Virus record (IMG/VR): IMGVR_UViG_3300046733_000578
Coordinates: 1 to 20,833 of that record
Source of the DNA: a virus
Length of the DNA: 20,833 nucleotides
Direction: 5' to 3' (one strand)
Both the position numbers and the translations under genes were made by a program. The notes beneath the pieces were generated by a model. It made no database searches and was not told the origin of the DNA. It worked only from the letters and a program-made list of their open reading frames with translations. Numbering within the stretch: position 1 is the stretch's first letter; the number at the start of each line of letters is the position of its first letter. This document shows positions 1-7,726 of the stretch, one piece after another.

Positions 1-1
1 G

Positions 2-1588
2 ACATTTGGACTTTTTGGTAGGCCTTTTAGAAAAATTAATAAACCACAATTGGTAAATTCGGTAAATGAAAAAGATTGTTTAATTGAAATAGAGTTTAAA
101 ATTGGTAGTAAGGCATATAAAGTAAAGCGTGGTATAAAACCCAATGTATTCGAAATTTGGAATACCTACAGTGGAGTTATGATTAATCAGGACTCTAAGG
201 CAAAAGATTATCAGAAATATCTAGAAGAAAATATATTAAAATTGAATTATAAATCATTTACTCAAACAGTAATTTTGGGTAGTGCAACATTCGTGCCGTT
301 TATGCAACTAAGTGCAGCTGACCGTAGAGATATTATTGAAGATTTATTAGATATTAAAATCTTTACGACAATGAATGATATGTTGAAAATAAAACAGATT
401 GAACTTAAAGATGAACTATTTGAGAATGATAAGAATAGAGAATTAACTGATCAGAAAATAGATATGCAAGAAAGATATATTGAATCTGCTGACGCAAATA
501 AACAAAAGGCTGTTCAAGAACATAAGGGAAAAATTGCATTAAAGACTATGGAAATCAATAGTCATATATCTGATGTAGAGGTATTTGGAAAACAGGTAGA
601 AGATTTAAATGAAAGTATAAGTGATTTTTCTAAAATTAAAAAGAAACAATCTAAACTGGACAATATTGAAAGTCAGTTAATGTCTAGTTCTAAAAAACAC
701 ACTAAAGACATTAAGTGGTTTGAAAGTATAGATTCTTGTCCAACTTGTAAACAGTCTGTCACAGAAAATCATAAAAAGAATATGATTAGTGATAAGAAAG
801 AAAAAGTTGGTGAAATTGAAAATGCAATCACTGCACTATCTGCAGAGTTTAAGTCTGTTAATCTCCGCATGAATAAAATTACATCTATACAAGAAAATAT
901 ATCTAATATAAATTCACAAATCGCAGAAAAGAATACAGTTGTTAGAATGTTACAAAAACAAGTTTCAGAACTAACAAATGAAATAGGTGTTATGGAAAAT
1001 GACGATTCCGCATCGGTCACTAAGTTGAATAAAGAATTAAAAGACTTAAAGAAAACATTAAGTGAACACAATAAGATTAGAGAAGAACTTTTAACAAAAA
1101 GAGAATATTATACAGTATCTTCTGTTTTGTTAAAAGATACTGGTGTAAAAACATCTATCATCAAGTATTATTTACCAAAGATGAATAAATTGATTAATAA
1201 ATATTTACAAGAGATGGATTTTTATGTCAACTTTACTATGGATGAAAAATTTAGTGAAAACATAAAATCTAGAGGTAGAGAAAACTTTTCTTATGCATCA
1301 TTTTCTGAAGGAGAAAAGATGCGTATTGATCTTGCACTACTCTTTACTTGGAGAGCAATTGCAAAGATGAAAAATAGTGTTAACACTAATTTATTAATCC
1401 TCGACGAAGTATTTGATAGTAGTTTAGATAATTCTGGTACAGATGAGTTTCTTAAACTATTAAATACATTAGGTGGTAATAATGTTTTTGTTATTAGTCA
1501 TAAAGGCGAAATACTTTATGATAAATTCCGTAGTGTGATTAAGTTTGATAAGGTTAAAAACTTTAGCCAGATTGTTGAGGAAAAATGA
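2..1588 (+). CDS. 46: gp46-like recombination endonuclease subunit (Rad50/SbcC family), 5' truncated
   Basis: ATPase subunit of the gp46/gp47 nuclease complex, which resects DNA ends for recombination-dependent replication. The open frame runs in from the left edge; the first visible residues (TFGLFGRPFRKINK) resemble the stretch just after the Walker A motif in this family, so roughly the first few dozen residues are missing. An internal TTG at 50 is not the real start. In the visible 528 residues there is a long charged coiled-coil region with a zinc-hook CPTC (C246, C249), an ABC signature FSEGEK (S435), a Walker B LLILDE (D468, E469) and an H-loop VISHKGE. The gene ends in an ATGA overlap with the methyltransferase gene. 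gp47 would be expected upstream, outside the window. The family assignment is secure. Confidence 0.95.
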   Translation, partial: TFGLFGRPFRKINKPQLVNSVNEKDCLIEIEFKIGSKAYKVKRGIKPNVFEIWNTYSGVMINQDSKAKDYQKYLEENILKLNYKSFTQTVILGSATFVPFMQLSAADRRDIIEDLLDIKIFTTMNDMLKIKQIELKDELFENDKNRELTDQKIDMQERYIESADANKQKAVQEHKGKIALKTMEINSHISDVEVFGKQVEDLNESISDFSKIKKKQSKLDNIESQLMSSSKKHTKDIKWFESIDSCPTCKQSVTENHKKNMISDKKEKVGEIENAITALSAEFKSVNLRMNKITSIQENISNINSQIAEKNTVVRMLQKQVSELTNEIGVMENDDSASVTKLNKELKDLKKTLSEHNKIREELLTKREYYTVSSVLLKDTGVKTSIIKYYLPKMNKLINKYLQEMDFYVNFTMDEKFSENIKSRGRENFSYASFSEGEKMRIDLALLFTWRAIAKMKNSVNTNLLILDEVFDSSLDNSGTDEFLKLLNTLGGNNVFVISHKGEILYDKFRSVIKFDKVKNFSQIVEEK

Positions 1589-2232
1589 ACAGTTTGATGT
1601 GTAAAGACTATAGAGAAGTAATCGAGGATTATTCATATGATTACATTTTTACTAGTCCGCCAGATTTTGAGGAAATTGGGTCTGATCCAGGCAAGCCCGA
1701 AGATTACCAAGATTTCCTTATTGAAGTTTTTTCGAAAGCGACACCGAAAAAAGGATTAATTACTGTTGCATTTACAGACAGAAAATACAAAGGAACTATT
1801 GTACCAAAATCATCCATCTTAAAACATTCTATGATGGCAATTGGATATAAATTGCAAACACATAAAATATGGGTTAAATCAACTAAGGTAGATTTGTTTA
1901 GATTGACATACGGTAATGTACTTACATTCGGTAAAGGTAAAACAAAACAGAATTTAGAAAAAGAATTTAAACCAGATGTGTGGATGGACGGTACAGATAA
2001 ATATAAGAAATTTGCATATGGAATGCCCGTAAATGTACCCAGAAGATGCATTCTTAATTATACTGCAGAAAATGATGTAGTATATGACCCATTTATGGGT
2101 AGTGGTACAACTGCTGTTGCAGCACATAGGACAAATAGACAATATATTGGTTCTGAGTTGAGTTCGGAATTTCACCAACTATCAATTGAAAGAATTAATG
2201 AAGAAGGAACAAGAATGGATCAATTTCTATGA
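1585..2232 (+). CDS. DNA methyltransferase, beta-type motif order, with SPPD in place of SPPY
   Basis: Predicted S-adenosylmethionine-dependent DNA amino-methyltransferase (N4-cytosine or N6-adenine) of 215 residues. The catalytic motif IV comes first (TSPPD, residues 23-27) and the SAM-binding motif I is near the C-terminus (DPFMGSGT, residues 168-175), the order of beta-class enzymes. The residue after the two prolines is Asp; the family normally has Tyr, Phe or Trp there to stack on the flipped base, so base specificity or activity may differ. The start overlaps the gp46 stop (ATGA) with GAGG 4-8 bases upstream, indicating translational coupling. The protein ends TRMDQFL, resembling the C-terminal clamp-binding tail of gp43. 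No restriction endonuclease partner is visible, so self-protection or epigenetic marking of phage DNA is inferred. Confidence 0.85.
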   Translation: MNSLMCKDYREVIEDYSYDYIFTSPPDFEEIGSDPGKPEDYQDFLIEVFSKATPKKGLITVAFTDRKYKGTIVPKSSILKHSMMAIGYKLQTHKIWVKSTKVDLFRLTYGNVLTFGKGKTKQNLEKEFKPDVWMDGTDKYKKFAYGMPVNVPRRCILNYTAENDVVYDPFMGSGTTAVAAHRTNRQYIGSELSSEFHQLSIERINEEGTRMDQFL

Positions 2233-2552
2233 CTTTAACAGGTGCATCCCAAAACATGCCATTTAATGTAGATATGGCATTGAAAGCTCAACAATATGGG
2301 CATCCAAACGTTTATCCGAATTCTGAATACATAAAACCACCATTAGAAAAGAAAAAACTGAGAGTGGTTGACCCTGCAACTAGAACTGAAATCAGTATTC
2401 AGAGATTTAAAGATATGCAAGAAAGAGTCGATGAACTGAGAGAAACATTACAGACTAATAAAAATGGCTTGACATATGATCGGGTTTCTGGTAATATAGA
2501 GGTTAAATCAGAAAAGATAGATCAAGGTCAAGTTGTGGATATTAGTGTATGA
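2229..2552 (+). CDS. Unknown 107-residue protein between two methyltransferases
   Basis: I do not recognise this protein. It has a Pro/Asn/Tyr-rich N-terminal part (residues 10-40), a basic KKKLRVVDP stretch, and a predicted helix with heptad-like spacing around residues 58-80 (RFKDMQERVDELRETLQ). No signal peptide, membrane segment or catalytic motif is visible. Both ends are ATGA overlaps with the flanking methyltransferase genes, so it is translated as part of that chain and may be an accessory factor for one of them; that is inference from position only. The 3' third also holds a good sigma70-like promoter that could drive the next gene. Confidence 0.75.
   Translation: MTLTGASQNMPFNVDMALKAQQYGHPNVYPNSEYIKPPLEKKKLRVVDPATRTEISIQRFKDMQERVDELRETLQTNKNGLTYDRVSGNIEVKSEKIDQGQVVDISV
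2469..2497 (+). promoter_or_regulatory. Sigma70-like promoter inside the 107-residue gene, ahead of methyltransferase 2
   Basis: TTGACA (2469-2474), a 17-base spacer, then TAATAT (2492-2497, four of six matches to TATAAT). It is embedded in GGCTTGACAT, sharing GCTTGACAT with three intergenic promoters of this window. Transcription would start about 45 bases before the methyltransferase start at 2549. It lies within coding sequence, so chance is possible; the shared extended -35 box argues against it. Confidence 0.5.
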
Positions 2553-3880
2553 ATGAGCAAGAACAAGTATTATATAATTATTTAGAGCAGTGTAAGAATT
2601 CAGATGGATTACCAGTTTTTGACAATCCATTGTTTTCTCATCTTACAGGCGAGTATGGTAGAGAGATGTTTCGTAAAGTACTTGCGGAATATATTACAAC
2701 CGAAAAACCACCATTTCCGTTTAAAGAATTTAAATATGAAGATATGGTCAAATCTTTTAGAAAACTAAAAAAGACTGATTATTCCGATTATATCCAACCA
2801 CAAGACCAAGTACAAAAAGAAGTCATGGAAAAGTATGATGACTATAAGTATTCGTATGCAGATCATGGTTTGGGTATGGTTGATGTACCATCTACTTTCA
2901 ATGAAGTAAGTGATTATTTTCACAATAAAGGACGTATGGCCTGTGGGTCGTATGGGTTTACTTCTCCAGTTGATAGGTGGAACAGTGGAGACAACATTTG
3001 GGGTGTGCTAGGCCCCATCTGGCGCGGAGTAAACGATAGTTGGGAGTTGACACCCAAACAGTACTTAATGGCATTTAGACTTGGTACATACATTGCCACG
3101 CAGTTTAAACCCATGGTCGCAAAAGTGTTTTATGAAATGACTTCTGCGAAAAGAGTTCTTGATACATCAATGGGTTGGGGAGATAGACTTGCTGGTTTCT
3201 TTGGGTCTAATGCAACACATTATATTGGATGTGATCCAAATCCAAATACTTTTGCAATCTATAAAATACAGGCAGAAGAATATTCTAAATTGATTGGTAA
3301 TAAGTATACCATCACAGAGAAAGAAGATTATTTTGCATTGTATGGTGATAAAAAATCATGTGTATTTTATCGTAGTGGTGCAGAGAATTTACCATGGGAT
3401 GAAATAACAGATATTGATTGTGCATTTACATCACCACCATATTTTTCTACAGAAAGATATAATGAAGGTGGTGAACATTCCGAAGATCAATCTTGGTCTA
3501 AGTTTAATGAATACAATGCATGGAGAGATGAATTTTACTTACCAGTTTCTACAAATTCATATAATTCATTACGTGAAGGTGGACATATGATGGTTAATAT
3601 CATGGATCCGAAAATCAAAGGTAAAAGATATTATTCTGGTGATGAATTGGTCGACGAATTAAAAGATTCGTTTTTAGGACAAATTGGTATGCGAATCATG
3701 CAACGTCCACAGGGTAAAGCTGTCTTTTCTGATGAAAATGGTGACTTTGACAAAGAAAAAATGAATAATTTTATGAATAAACTTTACATGGAAAATGTGT
3801 GGACTTTTCGTAAGGGAAACAATGACTTAGACTTGTTTAGACACAAGAGAGTTGTAAGTTTGGATAGTTTCTTTTCATAA
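2549..3880 (+). CDS. DNA methyltransferase (TSPPY), gp43-like C-terminal tail
   Basis: Predicted SAM-dependent DNA methyltransferase of 443 residues. SAM-binding motif I is VLDTSMGWGD (D205-D212), followed by an acidic-loop motif CDPNP and a catalytic TSPPY (residues 294-298): motif I before motif IV, the reverse of the upstream methyltransferase. The first ~190 residues carry no motif I recognise and may hold target recognition or a partner interface. The last residues are VSLDSFFS, nearly identical to the end of this phage's gp43 (ITLDSFFN), whose T4 counterpart binds the sliding clamp. The start overlaps the previous stop (ATGA). No cognate nuclease is visible. The methylated base (N6-adenine or N4-cytosine) cannot be decided from the sequence alone. 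Confidence 0.85.
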   Translation: MNEQEQVLYNYLEQCKNSDGLPVFDNPLFSHLTGEYGREMFRKVLAEYITTEKPPFPFKEFKYEDMVKSFRKLKKTDYSDYIQPQDQVQKEVMEKYDDYKYSYADHGLGMVDVPSTFNEVSDYFHNKGRMACGSYGFTSPVDRWNSGDNIWGVLGPIWRGVNDSWELTPKQYLMAFRLGTYIATQFKPMVAKVFYEMTSAKRVLDTSMGWGDRLAGFFGSNATHYIGCDPNPNTFAIYKIQAEEYSKLIGNKYTITEKEDYFALYGDKKSCVFYRSGAENLPWDEITDIDCAFTSPPYFSTERYNEGGEHSEDQSWSKFNEYNAWRDEFYLPVSTNSYNSLREGGHMMVNIMDPKIKGKRYYSGDELVDELKDSFLGQIGMRIMQRPQGKAVFSDENGDFDKEKMNNFMNKLYMENVWTFRKGNNDLDLFRHKRVVSLDSFFS

Positions 3881-3884
3881 TTGC

Positions 3885-3913
3885 TTGACATTACCATCGT
3901 AATACTGTATTCT
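3885..3913 (+). promoter_or_regulatory. Sigma70-like promoter for the cobT-like gene
   Basis: TTGACA (3885-3890), a 17-base spacer, TATTCT (3908-3913, four of six). It is intergenic, about 30 bases ahead of the ribosome binding site AAGGAG (3933-3938) of the next gene. The 10-mer GCTTGACATT (3883-3892) recurs at two other promoters in this window (6191 and 12823). Confidence 0.75.
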
Positions 3914-3943
3914 TCTAGTATAAGTTGATTCGAAGGAGTAAAA

Positions 3944-6178
3944 ATGTCTAAGGTATTCCACACAAAAGAGTCAAAGTCTCTTCTCGCAAAACTCATGTCC
4001 GAAGAAAATATTACGGTTCGTCATGAGAAAATCGAGACTGCATACTTTGATGTCAAAAATCGTGTACTCGCATTGCCTATCTGGCAAGATATGAGTAATG
4101 ATCTATACGACCTTTTGGTTGGTCACGAGGTAGGACACGCTCTATACACTCCAGAAGAAGGTTTGTTGGAGGCAGTTGCTCGTTCAAATCAATCATTTGT
4201 TAATGTTATTGAGGATGCTCGTATTGAAAAACTCATGAAACGTAAGTTTGCTGGGTTGCGTACCTCTTTCATCAAAGGATATCAAGATTTAGAAGAACGT
4301 AATTTCTTTGAGATGAATGGTGTTTCTCCCGATAAAGTTGCCTTTATTGACCGTATCAACTATTTCTTTAAAACTGTAACTGCAAACCAACTACTCGCTC
4401 GGGATTGGTTTTCTGACGAAGAAATGGTTTGGGTAGACCGCATTTCTGCCGCAGAAACATTTCAAGAAGTTGATGATATTGCTGCAGATTTGTTTGCATA
4501 TCTAAAAGAGAAACAAGAAAATCAACAGGAACAAGAACAGGAACAGCAGAGTCAATCTTCATCTGATGGTGAACAAGATAACAATTCTGAACAGTCTATG
4601 CCTTCACAAGGTAGTGAAGATCAACAGAATGATACTGACGGTTCTGGTGATGCAGATAGTGATGATGCATCAGAAGAAGATGGAGAAGATGAAACTAGTA
4701 ACAAAAAAACTGAATCTAAAGAAGATACTGATGAATCTGAGGAAGAAGAAAAAAGTGAAAAGTCTGGTCAAAAAGAAGTAGACGAAAAGCTTCAATCACA
4801 AAGTGAACAAGATGGTTCTATACTAGGTGGTAAAGAAGGTGGTACTGGTGGTACTGCGATTGATGAACTCAAATCAAATACTGATGATGCAATGTCTCGT
4901 AATTCGCAAAACCTAGTTGATAGAAATGCTCGTGAAATTACTTATGTCAATAAAGTTAACAATGATGTTTTCAATCGCCATGTTAACGATTGGACAGTTG
5001 TTGTTGGTGAATTGGAATCTCAAATAGGTACAGTATCTGATATGATGCCGGATTTCAACTCTGATAACAAAAATGCAATTTCTTACTTAGTAAAAGAATT
5101 TGAAATGAAGAAGTCTGCTGATGCTCATGCTCGGTCTATGACTGCAAACTCTGGACAAATTAATGCGAGTAAATTGTGGAGTTATCAGATTAATGAAGAT
5201 ATCTTTAAAAAGAAAACAGTTTTGCCTGATGGTAAAAATCATGGTATGATTATGTTTGTTGATTGGTCGGGTTCTATGCATGGTAGTCTTTATTCTACAG
5301 TGCGCCAGACTGTGACACTTGCAATGTTTTGTCGCCGTGTTGGTATTCCGTTTGAAGTTTATGGTTTTAATGATAATGGACGCAATGGTAACACAGACCA
5401 AATTGATAATAACAATGTTGGGGATATTATTATTGATAAAAGTTTAAATCTTCGTAATTATATTTCACATCGTATGAATGCTAATCAATTCAAAACTGCC
5501 TGTAACTTGATTTTGAATGTTGCACACAAAATTGATAACGACTACTGGAGTCAGACGTTTGTAAAAGATGGATTGTCTGGAACTCCTTTGAATGCCGCAC
5601 TATGGTGTGCAGACGAAATCATCTATCGTTTTCGCCGTGAAAATGGTTTGCAAAAAGTAAACCTAGTTGTACTTACTGATGGTGAAAATGGTGGTTGGGA
5701 TCAATATGTACAAGACTACGGTAGTGCAAAACATGTAACATCATTCATGACATATCGCCGTACTAAAGTTGTTATGACCGATAAACAAACCAATAAAGTT
5801 TTCACAAATAATGACGAAGATAGTACAAATTTCATTCTGCGTTTCCTACGTGAAAAACATAACATTAACGCAATTGGGTTTTATCTTGTTGGTTCTCGCC
5901 GTAGTGACGCTCGAAATGCAGTACAAAACTATGTTGCAAAAAATTACAATGATGTAACACCATTGGTTCGTCAACTTCGGAAGGATAATTTTCTTGTTAG
6001 TAAATCTACTGGTTATAATGAATATTATATTGTTAACGCAGTTGATGCAAAATCAACTGAACTTGAAGTTAATTCAGATATGACAAAAGGTCGGATTGCA
6101 AAAGCATTCGCCGCCCATAGTTCATCAAAGAAATCTAATCGCCAACTTTTGAATAAATTTGTCGATTTAGTTAAATAA
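3944..6178 (+). CDS. cobT: CobT-like protein: HExxH metallopeptidase-like N-terminus, acidic linker, vWA domain
   Basis: 744-residue protein of the type annotated as CobT or 'peptidase' in marine T4-like phages. The N-terminal part carries HEVGH (H61-H65) and, 29 residues from the first His, NVIEDAR with E90 as likely third zinc ligand. Residues ~189-286 are a low-complexity Q/E/S/D linker. The C-terminal half is a von Willebrand A domain with a MIDAS site: DWSGS (D440, S442, S444), T547 in GTPL, and TDGE (D579). In cobaltochelatase CobT works with the AAA+ ATPase CobS, encoded next, and the large CobN, which is not seen here. Nearly all arginine codons are CGN (only one AGA noticed, in about 40), unlike neighbouring genes. 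Strong ribosome binding site AAGGAG and own promoter. Whether it acts in cobalamin synthesis or remodels another target is open. Confidence 0.85.
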   Translation: MSKVFHTKESKSLLAKLMSEENITVRHEKIETAYFDVKNRVLALPIWQDMSNDLYDLLVGHEVGHALYTPEEGLLEAVARSNQSFVNVIEDARIEKLMKRKFAGLRTSFIKGYQDLEERNFFEMNGVSPDKVAFIDRINYFFKTVTANQLLARDWFSDEEMVWVDRISAAETFQEVDDIAADLFAYLKEKQENQQEQEQEQQSQSSSDGEQDNNSEQSMPSQGSEDQQNDTDGSGDADSDDASEEDGEDETSNKKTESKEDTDESEEEEKSEKSGQKEVDEKLQSQSEQDGSILGGKEGGTGGTAIDELKSNTDDAMSRNSQNLVDRNAREITYVNKVNNDVFNRHVNDWTVVVGELESQIGTVSDMMPDFNSDNKNAISYLVKEFEMKKSADAHARSMTANSGQINASKLWSYQINEDIFKKKTVLPDGKNHGMIMFVDWSGSMHGSLYSTVRQTVTLAMFCRRVGIPFEVYGFNDNGRNGNTDQIDNNNVGDIIIDKSLNLRNYISHRMNANQFKTACNLILNVAHKIDNDYWSQTFVKDGLSGTPLNAALWCADEIIYRFRRENGLQKVNLVVLTDGENGGWDQYVQDYGSAKHVTSFMTYRRTKVVMTDKQTNKVFTNNDEDSTNFILRFLREKHNINAIGFYLVGSRRSDARNAVQNYVAKNYNDVTPLVRQLRKDNFLVSKSTGYNEYYIVNAVDAKSTELEVNSDMTKGRIAKAFAAHSSSKKSNRQLLNKFVDLVK

Positions 6179-6192
6179 TTCGCCTAAAACGC

Positions 6193-6221
6193 TTGACATT
6201 GCCATGTAAATATGGTTCAAT
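6193..6221 (+). promoter_or_regulatory. Sigma70-like promoter for cobS
   Basis: TTGACA (6193-6198), a 17-base spacer, TTCAAT (6216-6221, four of six). It lies in the cobT-cobS gap and shares GCTTGACATT (6191-6200) with the promoters at 3885 and 12825. Transcription would start near 6228, giving a leader of about 40 bases. Confidence 0.65.
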
Positions 6222-6270
6222 AGTAAAGTAAGAAGTGAATGATTCTGTGAAACCCTGTAAAGGATATATT

Positions 6271-7419
6271 ATGAAAAACTTAGAAGCCCGTAAGCAGTTC
6301 TGTGAACTTGCAATGGATACTTATGGTACTGATACTTTGTCACGTACTCAAATCAACAATCTCGCTAAGGTACATCAGTTGCCCGACCCTGCATGGTTGA
6401 AGTCTGATAAGTATCGTGTTGCTCGCGGTAAATATCAGATGCCTTCTGATGAAACAACTAACATATCAGCCCCAGTGACAACGGCGCCTTCTAACAATGT
6501 AGTTAACATGCAAGTTGATTTGTCTTATACTGAAAACTTGGTTCCTGCAAAAGACCCCAGTTTTGTAAAGTTTGGTAATTTTGAAGATCTCAAAACTATC
6601 ATTTCATCTAACATGTTTTATCCAGTTTTTATTACTGGTTTGTCTGGTAACGGCAAAACATTCGGTACGCAACAAGCTTGTGCTCAGTTGAAACGTGAAT
6701 GTATTGTAGTACCTATTACTGTTGAAACTGATGAGTCGGACCTTCTAGGTGACAAAACTCTGATTGATGGTAATGTTTCTTTTGTGCCCGGACCTGTTAT
6801 CCGCGCAATGGAACGTGGTGCAGTTTTGGTATTGGATGAAGTCGATCTTGCATCCAACAAAATTATGTGTTTGCAATCGATTGTTGATGGTAAAGGTGTT
6901 TACCTCAAGAAAGATAATCGGTTTGTTGAACCTGCGCCTGGATTTACTATTGTCGCAACTGCAAATACAAAAGGTAAAGGTTCTGACGATGGACGTTTTG
7001 TAGGTACTAACGTTATGAACGAAGCGTTTCTGGAACGTTTCAAGATTACTTTCGAACAAGAATATCCTAATCAAACTGTCGAGAAAAAAATCTTGACTAA
7101 AGTATTGGATACTTTCGGAATGGAAGATGATTCATTCATTATGAACCTGACCGTATGGGCACAAACTATTCGGAAAACTTTCGAAGATGGTGGTATTGAT
7201 GATGTTATCTCTACTCGCCGTTTGGTTCATATCATTGAAACATATGCGATTTTTAAAGACCGTGTAAAGTCAATTGAATTGTGTACTAATCGTTTTGATG
7301 ATGATACAAAATCATCTTTCGTAGACCTTTATCAGAAAATTTCTGATGATGGTGTATCAACAGAAGAAGTTACTGGTGTTGACCTAGACAAAGCCGATGG
7401 TGAAGAAATCCCATTTTAA
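6271..7419 (+). CDS. cobS: CobS-like AAA+ ATPase (MoxR-type)
   Basis: AAA+ ATPase of 382 residues, the marine T4-like phage CobS. Walker A is GLSGNGKT (residues 123-130), Walker B VLVLDE (D189, E190), and a sensor-like VATANTKGKG follows. In cobaltochelatase CobS hexamers power metal insertion together with the vWA protein CobT, encoded immediately upstream. I take ATG 6271 as the start because AAGGA (6260-6264) precedes it by six bases; an upstream in-frame GTG at 6235 has no ribosome binding site and lies close to the predicted transcript start. Arginine codons appear to be all CGN, as in the cobT-like gene. Known as a widespread auxiliary gene in cyanophages; the true substrate in phage infection is not established to my knowledge. 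Confidence 0.9.
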   Translation: MKNLEARKQFCELAMDTYGTDTLSRTQINNLAKVHQLPDPAWLKSDKYRVARGKYQMPSDETTNISAPVTTAPSNNVVNMQVDLSYTENLVPAKDPSFVKFGNFEDLKTIISSNMFYPVFITGLSGNGKTFGTQQACAQLKRECIVVPITVETDESDLLGDKTLIDGNVSFVPGPVIRAMERGAVLVLDEVDLASNKIMCLQSIVDGKGVYLKKDNRFVEPAPGFTIVATANTKGKGSDDGRFVGTNVMNEAFLERFKITFEQEYPNQTVEKKILTKVLDTFGMEDDSFIMNLTVWAQTIRKTFEDGGIDDVISTRRLVHIIETYAIFKDRVKSIELCTNRFDDDTKSSFVDLYQKISDDGVSTEEVTGVDLDKADGEEIPF

Positions 7420-7429
7420 GGAGTAAGAA

Positions 7430-7726
7430 TTGATAGACTACAAATTTAATGAAGATGTGCTGCTGGATGAAATCCGGCAGTATATCGATAACACTTATAA
7501 AGGCCACTATTCAAAAACCACTTACCAATCGACCGAAGTTATTATGGGTCGAGGCCATGGTGAGGGTTTTTGTATGGGCAATATTGACAAGTATTCTAAT
7601 CGTTATGGAAAAAAAGGTGATGAAGATGATTGGAGAAAAGACTTGATTAAAATAGTTCACTATGGTATACTAGCACTATACAATCACGATATAACTTATG
7701 GAGACAATGAAAATGAAAATCAGTGA
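7430..7726 (+). CDS. Small protein with GNIDKYxxRxGKK motif (DUF3310-like)
   Basis: 98 residues. The core GNIDKYSNRYGKK (residues 50-62), followed by an acidic DEDDWRKDLIKIVHY stretch, resembles the 'GNxxKYxxRxGxK...DLxKAxxY' signature of DUF3310 proteins, which are common in phages and of unknown function. The start is TTG at 7430, chosen because AAGGAG (7418-7423) lies six bases upstream and no in-frame ATG precedes the conserved core closely enough. The 3' end overlaps the start of the sliding-clamp gene by 14 bases, and a possible promoter for that gene lies inside it. The family link rests on motif recall, not on a search. Confidence 0.7.
   Translation: MIDYKFNEDVLLDEIRQYIDNTYKGHYSKTTYQSTEVIMGRGHGEGFCMGNIDKYSNRYGKKGDEDDWRKDLIKIVHYGILALYNHDITYGDNENENQ
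7643..7671 (+). promoter_or_regulatory. Possible sigma70-like promoter ahead of gp45
   Basis: TTGATT (7643-7648), a 17-base spacer, TATACT (7666-7671, five of six). It lies within the preceding small gene and would start transcription about 35 bases before the gp45 start. The -35 box is weak and lacks the GCTTGACAT context of the other promoters. Confidence 0.4.

Noticed and set aside
1845-1853. TATAAATT-like late octamers inside methyltransferase 1, and similar ones in gp45 (near 7966) and gp43 (near 14868)
   Set aside because: They are within coding sequence of early-type genes with no suitable downstream gene; expected by chance in AT-rich DNA.
1903-1931. TTGACA inside methyltransferase 1
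   Set aside because: No -10-like hexamer at 16-18 bases and no GC before it; coding sequence.
4566-4781. 71-residue + strand frame inside the CobT-like gene, rich in Lys and Met
   Set aside because: It is the shifted reading of the acidic low-complexity linker; no ribosome binding site, and the CobT-like frame is clearly the coding one.
6222-6270. cobS leader as a possible cobalamin riboswitch
   Set aside because: At about 40 bases it is far too short and shows no B12-box-like sequence.
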